NCBI GenBank assembly: GCA_029255685.2
Contig: CM055312.2
Coordinates: 69,268,792-69,332,791 of the forward strand
Origin: Silene conica
Lineage: Eukaryota; Streptophyta; Magnoliopsida; Caryophyllales; Caryophyllaceae
Length of the DNA: 64,000 bases
Direction of reading: 5' to 3'
The translations under genes were made by a program, and so were the position numbers. Under the pieces are notes generated by a model. That model worked only from the letters and a program-made list of their open reading frames with translations, ran no database searches and was not told the DNA's origin. This document shows positions 20,173 to 32,860 of this stretch, in pieces (position 1 is the stretch's first letter; every line of letters begins with the position of its first letter).

Positions 20173-21883
20173 TCACATTTCTTGCCTAAAGCATAATCAT
20201 AATCATAATAATACTAATGCGCACATATTTGTGAACTCTGGGCCCTCATGTCGTTCTAAGAAATTCTTTGATGCCTTATAATGTAATTACACTTATCAAA
20301 CATATTAGTCTTCGTATCACCTAGACGTGGATGATCGAACCATATATATAGACACCATACATGCCAAATACAAACTTCATACACTTTTACTCAATTATCT
20401 TGATGTGGGGGATTTGGTGGGGAGGTCAAATTGGTATTCGGGAGTTTACAAGGTTGCCAATAGCAAATGTAATAACCTGAAATTTTGAGTCGGTCACTCG
20501 ACCGACTGTATAACTCACTTGAACGAGTGCACCTATGAAACCTTCTTCTATCTTCCACTCGACTGAGTAAGATAGTCACTCAAAAGAGTGGAAATCACTC
20601 AGTCGAGTGTATAGCTCACCCGAACAAGTAGAACTAGAGAACCTCTTGTCAGTCTCCACTCAACCGAGTGAAACTTTCACTAGGTCGAGTGCTCTTTGTG
20701 GCAAATATGCGAAAATCCGCGTGAGTGTCAACTTCTGCGATATAATGGTAATGTAAACGACTGATAAACGTAGTTTTTAAAACTTTTTGACATAAAGAAA
20801 AAGTTCGAAACACCGAAATTTATTTACATGCGAAACAACAATAACAATAATTTAATTTAAGTCTTCAACTCAACATAGCACTAAATTCAACTCTCTAGCT
20901 AACACACGTCTTCAACCCCACATATCAAATTCTGAGCTTCCTATATAGTATCAACATTGGCAACAAAAATGTCACAAGCAACAAGAAAACCTTTCAGGAT
21001 AGAGTAAAATTGATCTTTGCTAGTAATTGACCATATATTTTCACTTTTAAGAACGATAATTTTTATCATTTTGCAAATAGTCTTTCATAGCCATTACTAA
21101 GTATATAAAACCCAGTGCAAAAGAAGAGTCTGATGCCAACACTCCACGTTCTTAATATTACTTTGATTTTTGTATCAAATAACAAATATCATTTTCGGCC
21201 CAATTATTCGTTTGCCTATATCTAACCTATTTTTACAAAGAATAAACATGCAAACTAATGATTTGGACAAAAAGAGAGACTTGTAACATTTACAGAAATA
21301 AAACATTACAGAAATAATCACTATTTGATAATCGTCAGTCATGCATGATGGTATTTCATTATCCGTATAATTATTGTTTTATGTATGGTTTAATCTAATT
21401 AAAACATTACATTTTCCTTTAACTTAATAATCAATATGTTTTTCATCATATATGCCTAAATTAATTTCCTACACTAACAATTAGTTGAAACATACGCAGA
21501 TCACCAAAGATGAGGATAATTTGCAGTCCCTGTGTAAAATGGAGCCTTATTAAGTATAGGCCATAATGTTTTTGAAGTTGACTCCCTTTTAGTTCAATAA
21601 TGTGGGTGTTTAATGATGTATTTCGCCCTTTTACTGGTAATAAAATAAATTTAGTTGGCCAATATATTCAAGAATTTGTCTTCTTCATTTCACTTTTGTA
21701 CTGAGGTATGAAACTTATGAAGTCCTTTCCAAACAACTTATAAGCTCAGATACGCGATGCCTATTTCCATTTCTTTGAAATTTTACCATCAACTAATTAT
21801 GGAAACTTATAAAATCTATGCTTTGATATTCACAACACTAATTAGAACTAGGAATTGACGTGAAATAAAACATGAGAGCAACA
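20173..21883 (+). repeat. Array unit 1 (shortened, 1.7 kb)
   Basis: It begins directly at the Gypsy LTR fragment. An internal deletion of roughly 1.85 kb joins sequence at about 21310 (AGAAATAATCAC) to the intron of the small gene, so exon 1 is missing. Exon 2 survives at 21500 but has lost one base relative to the other copies. Confidence 0.8.
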
Positions 21884-22179
21884 ATCATATTTCTTGTATA
21901 AAGCATAATCATAATCATAATATTACTAATGCGCACAAACTTGTGAACTCTGGGCCCTCATGTCATTCTAAGAAATTCTTTGATACCTTAAAATGTCATA
22001 CACTTATCAAATATATATATAAGTCTTCGTATTACCTTGACGTGGATGACCGAACCATATATATAGACACCATACATGCCAAATACAAACTATATACACT
22101 TTTACTCGATTACCTTGATGTGGGGGATTTAGTAGCGAGGTCAAATTAGTATTTGGAAGTTTACAAGGTTGCCATAGCA

Positions 22180-22440
22180 ACATGTAATAAACTGAAATTT
22201 TGAGTCAGTCACTCACCGACTGTATAATTCACTAGAACGAGTGGACCTATGAAACCTTCTTCCAGCTTCCACTCGATTGAGTAAGATATATAGTCACTCA
22301 AACGAGTGGAAGTCACTCAGCTGAGTGTATAGCTCACCTGAACAAGGAGAACTAGAGAACACCTTGTCAGTCTCAACTCAACTGTAGGGGTCACTCGACC
22401 AAGTGAAACTTTCACTAAGTCGAGTGCTATTTGTGCCAAA
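22180..22440. repeat. Palindrome-rich, LTR-like segment of the unit (example copy; others listed)
   Basis: Each unit has this segment: starts near 20467, 22180, 24724, 36610, 39425, 42596, 54697, 58257 and 61816. It opens TGTAATAAACTGAAATTTTG, like the start of some Gypsy LTRs, and then carries about ten short palindromes of the type CACTCGA-N-GAGTG. A TTTTTAAAACTTTTTGACAT stretch 250 bp on recalls the inner Gypsy LTR. It may be a decayed LTR captured in the ancestral unit. Confidence 0.4.
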
Positions 22441-23520
22441 TATGCGAAAATTCGCGTGAGTGTCAACTTCTGCAATATAATGGTAATGTAAACGACTGAT
22501 ATACGTAGTTTTTAAAACATTTTGACATAAAGAAAAAGTTCGAAACACCAAAATTCATTTACATGCGAAACAACAATAACAATATTTTAGTTTAAGTCTT
22601 CGACCAACATAGCACTAAATTCAACTCTCTAGCTAACACACCTCTTCAACCCTACATAGCAAATTCTGAGCTTCCTATATAGTATCAACATTCTCAACGA
22701 AAATGTCAGAAGCAACAAGAATACCTTTCAGGATAGAGTAAAATTGATATTTGCTAGTAATTAACCATATATTTTGACTTTTAAGAACGATAATTTTTAA
22801 TCATTTTGCATATAGTCTTTTATAACCATTACTAAGTATAAAAAAACCCAGTGCAAAAGAAGAGTCTGATTCAAACACTTCACGTTCTTAATATTATTTT
22901 CGCAAAATATTTGAACTCATTATTCCCTTTATAATAAACAAACGCACACGAAAATGGAAATCATCATCTCTTTCATCCCCGTATCGCACCATACGTGTAA
23001 AATGGGTAAAATAATACCAAATATATATGGACATGACAACGGGATCTTATCCCGTAGGCATTATGTTCGTTTTTTGGTATCCATCGATTTGACCATATTT
23101 AACTACGTAAGACAAATATTTCGTCTTAAACAAGAATGTTTTTGCGGAGACGGGAAAGTTGAATATATAACAAACCCATAAGTTGCAAACGTGAGTCGCA
23201 ATATTCGTAGAAAAGGGAGTAAACAATAATATTCCTATTATACTTAAATTATCAATCTAGAATACATGAAATAAATTCGCAATTAAACTCATTACTTCAT
23301 ATTATCCCAATTTTTAGCATTCATTGAGTTCCCTGAATCATGTATAATATCATAGATTCAGAATTCATTATATTATCCTAATAGTAATTATGTACTATCT
23401 TAGTAAAGGAGTACAACCAATATAAATATGCCCAATTGACAGACTCATTCTACCAAGTAATTCAAAACTAGCATTCAAATAAATTTTCAACTAGCTTAAA
23501 ATCTCTAATTTGTTGTGCAA

Positions 23521-24081
23521 ATGGCTGCTTCTTACGCACTCGACAACTTCAAGCCGACCGTTTTTTCCCTATGGGTCCCCTTCCCTCAAAGGTAACATGC
23601 GCGAATAGTCTTAGGCATTTTGACATAAATATGTAAGTAAAATTACAAAATAAATTGTTGGTTAATATAATGACATTGATGTAGGCATTTTTGCTCAATA
23701 ATTTGTTTAACTTTATTTAAAATAACTGTATTAAAAAATTTGATAAAAGTGAATAGATGAAGGAAATGAAATGACTAGTTCTTAGTAACAACCAAAAGGG
23801 CACCTTCACCATTCAACAAGGTCGACCCGTCAAAAGGTTGTTATATATTATTGTTCGTGTATGATATTTGATGATCGTCAGTCATGCATGATGGTATTTC
23901 ATTATCCATATTGTTATTATTTTATGTATGGTTTAATCTAATTAAATCATTACATTTTCCTTAAACTTAATAATCAATTTGTTTTTCATCATATATGCCT
24001 AAATCATTTTTTTAAAATAACAATTAGTTGAAACATACGCAGATCACCAAAGATGAGGATAATGTTGCAGTCCCTGTGTAA
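23521..24081 (+). pseudogene. Small two-exon gene, unit 2 copy (exon 1 damaged)
   Basis: Exon 1 (23521-23591) starts MAASYALDNFKPTVF like the others. It has lost one T in the T-run, and its end differs (TTCCCTCAAAG), so the frame does not reach exon 2. Exon 2 (24043-24081) is unchanged and ends in TAA. The splice donor and acceptor dinucleotides are present. Confidence 0.55.
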
Positions 24082-25981
24082 AATGAAGTCTTATTTAGTA
24101 TAGGCCATAATGTTTTTGAAGTTGATTCCTTTTTAGTTCAATAATGTGGGTGTTTAATGATGTATTTTGCCCTATTACTGATAATAAAATAAATTGAGTT
24201 GGCTAATATATTCAAGAATTTGTGTTCTTCATTTCACTTTTGTACTGAGGAATGAAACTTATGAAGTCCTCTCCAAATAACTTATAAGCTCAGATGCACG
24301 ATGCCTATTTCAATTTGTTTGAAATTTTACCATCAAATAATTATGGAAACTTATAAAAGCTATGCTTTGATATTCATAACACTAATTAGAACTAGGAATT
24401 GACCTGAAATAAAACATGAGAGCAACAATTATATTTCTTGCATAAAGCATAATCATAATCATAATAATACTAATGCGCACAGACATGTGAACTATGGGCC
24501 CTCATGTCGTTCTAAGAAATTCTTTGATGCCTTAAAATGTATTTACAATTTTCAAATATATAAGTTTTCGTATTACTTTGACGTGGATGACCAAACCATA
24601 TATATATACACCATACAAGCCAAATACAAACTTCATACACTTTTACTCGATTACCTTAATGTGGGGGATTTGGTGGGGAGGTGAAATTAGTATTTCGAAG
24701 TTTACAAAGTTGTCATAGCAACATGTAATAAACTGAAATTTTGAGTCAGTGACTCGACCGACTGTATAATTCACTAGAACGAGTGGACCTATGAAACCTT
24801 CTTCCAGCTTCCACTCGACTGAGTAAGATAGTCGCTCAAACGAGTGGAAGTCACTCAGCCGAGTGTATGGCTTAGCCGAACAAGGAGAATTAGAGAACAT
24901 CTTATCAGTCTCCACTCAACTGAGTAGGGGTCACTCGACCGAGTGAAACTTTCACTGGGTCGAGTTCTATTTGTGGCAAATATGCGAAAATCCGCGTGAG
25001 TGTCAACTTCTGCAATATAATGGTAATATAAACGACTGATATACATAGTTTTTAAAACTTTTTGTCATAAAGAAAAATTTCGAAACACCAAAATTCATTT
25101 ACATGCGAAATAACAATAACAATATTTTAGTTTATGTCTTCAACCAACATTGCACTAAATTCAACTCTCTAGCTAACACACGTCTTCAACCCCACATAGC
25201 AAATTCTGAGCTTCCTATATAATATCAGCATTCGCAACGAAAATGTCACAAGCAACAAGAAAGATAATTTTTTATCATTTTGCATATAGTCTTTTATAAC
25301 CATTACTAAGTATACAAAACCCACTGCAAAAGAAGAGTCTGATTCGAACACTCCACGTTCTTAATAATATTTTGTTTTTTGTATCAAATAACAAATATCA
25401 TTTTTGGCTCAATTATTCGTTTGCCTATATCTAACATAGTTTTACAAAGAATAAAGATGCAAACTAATGATTTAGACAAAAAGAGAGACTATGTAACAAT
25501 TACAGAAATAATCAATATTACAGAGTATTTTCTACTAGAGGATTTTGGAACTAGTCTTTCGATTACTTATTGTGTTTTACAGGATTGTATGGTTGAATTA
25601 TTATGCTAATAATTTGTTGTAATACATTAAATTAAGTACATGTCGACTAAATTTCATGATGATCCGATCCGAAGTCATAAAATAAATTAAATTTCTCTCT
25701 TTGGCGACTGATTATTTTAGTTTTGATTTTGGCACAAAAACCATAAAAAGGATATGAGACATTTGGTTATGTAGATGATCAAATTGGCCTTCAAAAACAT
25801 ACCTAATATAGAGAGGTAAACAAGTTATTAAGATAACATAAATGGAATAAGTAAAAAAGGACTGAGGCGGATGAACTCCGTATACAGCTTAAGTAATTAT
25901 GAATCTACGTAATTCATAATTATATTTTTGAGCACCTATTACTCCGCTTGATCATATTACTGTACAATTAGAAAACTAAAT

Positions 25982-26533
25982 GGGATATTCTACATGGTAC
26001 CCCTCAATTTTTTGACTTTCTACATGGTACCCCTACACTTTTTAAAACATACATGGTACCCCTAATTGTTGTCATTATCACTACGTGTACCCCTGAACTT
26101 TATTTTCCGTCAATTAAACTCATTTTTAAGCTTTAAGTGATAACTTGAACGCGTAAGCAACCTTGTCATTTACTATCACATGACGTAAGGACTCTATTAG
26201 GCTCAATATCCATCTCAATTCTAATATTTATAGATATATATGGGCTAAAAAAATGTTGACGGAAAAATTATTGATCTTTGCCAAATTATCACGTCCAAAG
26301 AATGAATATTAATTCTAATAGAGTCCTTATATCATGGGATGATAAATGTCAAGTTTGGTTATGCGCATAAGTAATCATTTAACGCCCAAAATTGAGTTTA
26401 ATTGACGGAAAATAAAGTTTAGGGGTACGCGTAGTGATAATGACCACAATTAGGGGTACCATGTATGTTTTAAAAAGTGTAGGAGTACCATGTAGAAAGT
26501 CAAAAAATTGAGGGGTACCATGTAGAATATCCC
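25982..26533. mobile_element. Foldback MULE-type MITE, 552 bp, exact 9-bp TSD and empty sites in sister units
   Basis: The ends are inverted repeats of about 150 bp (start GGGATATTCTACATGG), nearly identical. Within each arm ACATGGTACCCCT-like units recur four times. AAACTAAAT flanks both sides exactly (25973-25981 and 26534-26542). Units 5, 6, 7, 8 and 9 carry the uninterrupted site (GAAAACTAAATCAAACACC, for example near 40743, 43916 and 56019), so the insertion happened after the array expanded. Confidence 0.92.
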
Positions 26534-28931
26534 AAACTAAATCAAACACCAATTGAAATCCAAATAATGTGCATATAAAAAAATAAAATAAAGAAGTAAT
26601 ACATAAAATCGATTGTGTATGTACATGCAGTTATATAATAAAGATCTTGGTATTACATTTTGTATGTAGATTTTTTATAGCATGCATACTGTCCAATCAA
26701 CCGAAGATGAACGATCAAGTATAAATAATCACAAACTGGAAATTGATGACCTAATCTAAACATTGTGAATTGAAATTTGTTAAAATAGCTAGAGTATGTA
26801 GTAAATGCAAAATTATAAATTGCAAATGACAAATTTTGTAATAGATCCAATAAAACTAAGGATTAAATCATTGATGATCATTAGGATTTTATACGCAAAT
26901 TTAATTGCTGAAGATTTTTTTTTTAATTTATTTCGCAAAATATTTGAACTCATTAAATAAAATATTATTCCCTTTATAATAAACAAACACACACGAAAAT
27001 GGAAATCATCATCTCTTTCATCCCCGTATCGCACCATACGTGTAAAATGGATAAAATAATATCAAATATATCTGGACATGACAACAGGATCTCATCCCGT
27101 AGGCATTATTGTAGCACCCCCATTTATTTAAGAGCCTTTAGCAAGACATTCTCAAATAAATAGAGCTGTTACCATCTTGGAATGTCCGAGGTAGTGAATA
27201 ACAAAGTAAAACAACCAAAGTACTTTCTATAAAACTGATAAAATTTAAAACTTGGTTATTACCGTTACTACATAACGGAAAAGAAAGTACAAGTGATGAC
27301 TTCTCTAGATGTGATATAATTCTAGGTCGGTCCAAAGTATGCATCTCACATTCCTGCCCCAGCTCCTAGCTCATCTGTCTCGGACCTGTAGAATCTACTC
27401 CCTATTCCGGATCATCGTAGGTGTACACGAATACACTGTCAACCTCGCGGTTGAGTAGGGTAAAACAATAATTATAATGCAACAACTATGATATGCAAAT
27501 GCAATGATATGCTCGAGCTCAATCTCAATATCATTCTCAATCACAAATCTTAATCTCAAACCCGTAACACCCAGCCACACCGAACCTCCCGGCAGACTAT
27601 AATCGGCCGTCGCTGAACACCAGCTTAACAACTGAGGTCACCAGGTCTAGTCCTGCAGAACTAGCCTGGGCCCAATAATATCTCATCATCTCAAATCCGT
27701 ATCCAATGCACATGCCATGCTCGTGAATGCAACAATACTCTTAATCAATCATGCTACTAAATAATGCAATGCGCGCACAAATAATAATAAACAACACTCA
27801 TTCCAACCAATACCATTCTCATATAAATCATGCTCAGCATCCATAACACACAATCCAACATTCATTCATAACATATCATAGAGTATAGGGTCAGTGTATC
27901 CTACCAGGATAGCAATATAGTCTCATCACGCAGCTAACATCCAATTAGCCGAATCATTCATTACATACTCAACACCTAACAAAATAATATCCTTAATTAC
28001 TAACTAATACAATTACGTAAACAAATATAATATATCAGCCAATCAATCAATTTAATTATCAAAATAATGTATTGCGCATAACGAGACTATATTAAGCACG
28101 ACTAGCCAATTAGCTTAATTAGGTGATCAATTAAAATTACCGTCAGAACTCGATTTAAACAAATTAACTAAACCGGTTCAACTAATTAAACTAATTGATC
28201 CCAACTACATAACTATGAACTAAACAATTTAAAACATCAACAATATCAAACAGAATATTAAATCAATAATATTAATAACCATCACATAATTATTATAAAT
28301 ACTAATAATAAACTTACAATAATAATAATACCAATATTAACCATAATAAAATAACAAGAATGAATAATAGTAATAATTAATAATAAGAATAATAATATGA
28401 TAATGATACTAATAACAATAATAATAACACAAACAACAACACGCATCATACACAAAACAACCCTTTAAACGAAACAGCCCCCCCGACAACACACCTGTGA
28501 CAGCCCTCATAAAACAACCCATCAACCCCCCTTAGGCTGCCTTGACCACCACGACTCCATGGTGGTTGCCACTACTGTGCCTTGACGCATCCTTAAACAC
28601 GAACCACGACACCTGACTTGCCCCAAACAGGCCTCGAATCTAGTGACAAAACACCTTGGTTGTGACCACGGTCTGCGATGACCGTCGCGTATGACCCTCG
28701 GTAAACACGCCCCTAATCCCTTCTAACACCACCATCTCCACAACCCATCACCCCACTCGACACCTTACGTCACCCATGACCCCCTGGTGGTAAGCACCAG
28801 GCTTCGACCTCACTCAAGCCTTCGGAAACAGCCGCCCTAAACCGCTAACACTATCCATACTGTAAAACCCCTCGCGAAGGCGGAAAAGATAAACACACAA
28901 AGTGCTAAAAATGCAGCGGAACTAAAACTTT

Positions 28932-29642
28932 TTAACATAAACAACATGCGAGGTGAATTAAAAAACTGAAAACTGAAAACTGAAACTGACATAAACATAA
29001 ATAGATAAGTATGAAGTATGACACCGTAGTAACTCTGGAAGTATGAAACGGGTCACCACTGGCTACACTCCTAGTCTCAGCATTAAGCTTGCTTCGAAAC
29101 AGGTAAGCTTTGTCTTCTTCTTTCTCAACTAGTTGTAGGACAAAGTGGATTAGCTCCTCAAATCGATTGGTGAAGGCTTGAACAGAAAGGGTCCCTTGGC
29201 GGAGGTTCATGAACTCGGTCATCTTGTCTTGGCGTATGTGCCTGTGGTAAAACCTCATGCCAAGAAGAGTCTTGAAACGGCTCCAAGTGAAAGTAGGGTC
29301 ACGAGTAGCAGGAGCGCTGATCGTCAACCACCAGCTTCTAGCTCCACGAACCAAGAACTGAGATGCTACTCGGGTCTGATCCTCAGGACGAACATCGTAA
29401 ATCATGAAGTTCCTTTCCATGTCAAAGAACCAAGCGGTGAGGGTCACAGCACTGGTCTCTCCGTCGAATGTCTTAGCTGCATTCCTCCACATCTGTGTGA
29501 TAATCCAAGCCAATCCTCCAGGTTGGTCACTTCCCGAGGTCTGGAATGAAGAAGAAGGCATAGACGACCTAGCTATGCAATCCTGAAGAGTTTGAATGAG
29601 GGCTTGCGTCTCAGCATTCTCATCATTGGTTGGCTCTATCAT
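28932..29642 (-). mobile_element. Gypsy gag segment
   Basis: The minus-strand frame of about 200 meaningful residues has the retrotransposon gag (PF03732) pattern: MWRNAAKTFDGE, AWFFDMERNF, RVASQFLVRGARSWW, FTWSRFKTLLGMRFYHRHI and LSVQAFTNRFEELIHF. Such gag proteins form the virus-like particle in the cytoplasm. The segment runs into LTR sequence at its end and belongs to the broken Gypsy element. Confidence 0.85.
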
Positions 29643-29799
29643 TCTTCAATCATAAGAGAATAAACTGTTAGACATATCTCTAACAAGGCACAAACAGACT
29701 ACAATATAAGTCCTTAAATCTACCCCATCTCTCATTCATTATTCAATTATATGGTCAAGTTAAGGTTGGGGGTCACATGAGTGCATCGGGAGCAATAAT

Positions 29800-29811
29800 G
29801 CTCTGATACCA
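29800..29811 (-). promoter_or_regulatory. Primer-binding site (initiator Met tRNA) of the nested Gypsy element
   Basis: The minus strand reads TGGTATCAGAGC two bases after the LTR end, complementary to the 3' end of initiator methionine tRNA, the usual plant LTR-retrotransposon primer. Confidence 0.85.
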
Positions 29812-30558
29812 ACTGTAAAACCCCTCGCGAAGGCGGAAAGGATAAACACACAAAGTGCTAAAAATGCAGCGTAATTAAAACTTTTTAACATAAACAACAT
29901 GCGAGGTGAATTAAAAACTGAAAACTGAAACTGACATAAACATAAATAGATAAGTATACTGTCTAAGTACTGAATCCAGATATATACAAAGTCTGGGATG
30001 GAACATCCCTACAAGCACCAAAAGATAAACAGTAGCAAAACTGGAGTCTAGCTAATCGAAAGTGTAAGTCATAAGATGACAAGTGGATCATCACTCGCTA
30101 GCTCTCAGTGAACCCCGTCCAACCTGCATGTACCTACATACATGAAAACATGTACGCCACAATCAGTGGGGAGTGACTAGAGTTCTCCTAGCCACCTTTT
30201 GTAACGACACGTAACAAGCAAAACAAACAGAATACTCCAATATATATACACATGTGAAGTATACAATATCTCAATAACTGAATCTCATACTATCATGCAA
30301 TCACTAGTGCACGGCTCTCAACCAACTTCGGAAACTATTTGGAAGGAGAGTCGGTTTCCCTACCGGTTGCCCGATCGGGGGGGGTCTTTCAGTCCAAACC
30401 ATTTACGAAACTGACTAAAGAGTCATCCAATGCCTTGGATGAACAATAACAAAGTCAAGTATCATACTCATCAACATCAACAGCTAAATCATAAATATCA
30501 ACATCTATATCTGACACTATACCGACTCAAGGCAAGCAGATAAACTCATCAAGTATAA

Positions 30559-31108
30559 GGTTCAGCGGTCAACTTAAGACATAACCTAAATGCCAATCAT
30601 TCAGCAAGTATAAAGGTTCAGCGGTCAACTTAAGACATAACCTAAATACCAATCATTCAGCAAGCAAGGACTCAGAGGCCAACTTAAGGCATAGACCTGC
30701 CAATCAGGAAGACACTAGACTCAGAGGCCAACTTAAGGCATAGACTAGCACCCAAAAGTAAAGGACTCAGAGGCCAGCTTAAGGCATGTCCCTTCACTAC
30801 ATCACAAGACACTAGACTCAGAGGCCAGCTTAAGGCATGTTCTAGCATCAAACATCTGCACTCCGGGTGAGGTGTTACGACCTAAATGCCCCGTTGTGCA
30901 GCTGCTCTACTCGTCAGACTCAGAGGCCAACATAAGGCATGTTCCAACGCGATCACAATCAAACATGTCTGGGCTCAGAGGCCAGCTTAAGGCATATCCC
31001 AGACACGACATCCATACACATATAGGGCTCAGAGGCCAGCTTAAGGCATATCCCCATATATGACAACAAGCTCACGTATTAAGCTCAGAGGCTAGCTTAA
31101 GGCATACC
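30559..31108 (+). repeat. Tandem array, ten copies of a ~50-bp unit with a TCAGAGGCCA(A/G)CTTAAGGCAT core
   Basis: The 20-base core recurs about every 47-60 bp, ten times, with variable spacers that often echo the word next to the core (for example CATGTTC or CATATCCC). Two earlier-branching copies (TCAGCGGTCAACTTAAGACAT) start the array. The Gypsy LTR fragment at 17546-20172 has only two copies. Confidence 0.9.
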
Positions 31109-32192
31109 TTAATACGCATCAGTATAAAATCATCCAAATATAGAAACTAATCTATAGATCTACTTTCTTATACTTCTAATCAACACTTAATTGATCCCGG
31201 GAACTAAGTTGAGGGAGAGCCAGTTTTCCTTTCGGTTGCCCGACCGGGGGGTCTCTATCCTCTCTCCATTCGCGAACCCAATAGAGTGCCGCCCGAACCT
31301 CGGGGACCTCAAACACACATAAACATAAGAGAAATGCCAATTCCTATTAAGTTAAACCTAACCAACTACTCTATATTAAAATATCTTAGTCCGTTGAGAA
31401 ATATAAACGGACACTTAAGAATTAACTAATTTTAGACTAGTAACTAATCACTTACTAAATCTTACTTAGCTAAAATACATTTTTCTAAGTATTTGATTAC
31501 GTTCTAATTAACCGGTTCAACCGATAAAGGAAATAATCGCAATTTAAATTAAATTTCATATTATATTACCTATATTTTATACGGGAAAATCGACTAACTA
31601 AAATAAATTATTTCAACAGGCTTGTAATAAAACCGTCACCCATTACTAATTCGTAACGATTTCTAACGTATTATATTTAAACGTAAACAAGCTAGCAAAC
31701 ACGTACGTAAACTAATTAATTCAAGCAGGCTAGCAAGCACGTATGGAAAATAATAATAAAATAATAAAATAATACTAAACTAGGAATGTACAGGAAGTAG
31801 TATGTAGAAAATTAGTGCGTGCAAACTAAAAATGTACAGGAATTGGTATGTAGTAAATTAACGCTACATGCATTAGTTAAGCCCCATATTTCAACCAAAG
31901 GCACAATGTAATAACAGTAGTACATAACTATAGTATTAGTAAATCACAGTAGTGCAGTATGTTCAGTAGGGAGGGGTGCATTCACAACAGTAGAGCAGTA
32001 GGGTAGTTCAGGAAGTGTTCCTAGCATTAGACTGGCAGAGGCATAGCAGTACAGTAGCAGTGACGAAGTGATGTGAGTACAAGTGCGGTGTATATGCAGT
32101 AGCAGGTAGTAGTATAGAAATAGTAGTAAGAAGTAGTACGCAGTAGACAGCAGTAATATGCAAAGCAACTATACGCAGCAGTACAATGCGGT

Positions 32193-32270
32193 AACAGGCC
32201 AGCAGACACGCGGGGCAGGGACAGACGCGTAAACAGGCCAGCAGACACGCGGGGCAGGGACAGACGCGTA
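32193..32270 (+). repeat. Two-copy 39-bp GC-rich tandem repeat
   Basis: AACAGGCCAGCAGACACGCG followed by GGGCAGGGACAGACGCGTA occurs twice in direct succession. Confidence 0.95.
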
Positions 32271-32279
32271 AACAGGCTC

Positions 32280-32860
32280 ATAAATCAGACTCGAAATGGA
32301 CCAGAAACTGACCAGCAACCAGACTCGAAATACACGCGGAAACTGACCAGAAACGGACCTGCAATACACGCCTAAACTGACCAGAAAAACGTGCAGAACA
32401 GACCCGTAAAACAGACCATGACGCGTATCAGACCTTAAAACAGTCCGTATCAGACCTGAAATGCAACAGACCGTAAAACCAGGCCTGAAACGGACCTGAA
32501 CAGACCCAAACTAAGCGTGTATCAGTCCTCAAATCAGACCGTATCAGACCAACAATTATACGCAAATATCAGACCCCTGGCAGACCTGAAATTAGACTTG
32601 AAACGGACCTGAAAATGACGTTGAACACAGACCCGAACAGACCCAATATAGGCGTGAATTCAGACCTGAACATGACCAGAAAATGACGTGGGAACTGACC
32701 CGAAAGACGCCTACAATCAGACCTGAAAGACGCCTAAATAAGACCTGAAAGACGCCTAAATCAGACGCATTACTAGACCGGAAACAGACCTAACAATGAC
32801 GTGAAATCCAGACCCTAAGAGACCCAAAATAGGCGCAAAATACCAGACCCGTATCATAAC
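32280..32860 (+). repeat. Degenerate CAGACC/GACCTGAAA block
   Basis: About 580 bp made of short words such as AGACCTGAAA, GACCAGAAAC and ACGCCTAAA in irregular order, strongly A- and C-rich and T-poor on this strand. It is part of the long LTR. Confidence 0.7.

Larger units (their letters stand above)
21884..24427 (+). repeat. Array unit 2 (shortened, 2.5 kb)
   Basis: A deletion of about 1 kb joins CTTAATATTATTT to TTCGCAAAATATTTG near 22900. It carries a damaged copy of the small gene at 23521-24081. Confidence 0.8.

Noticed and set aside
30559-31108. CRISPR array
   Set aside because: Regular ~20-base cores with spacers look similar at first, but spacers echo each other, the setting is a plant LTR, and no cas genes exist.
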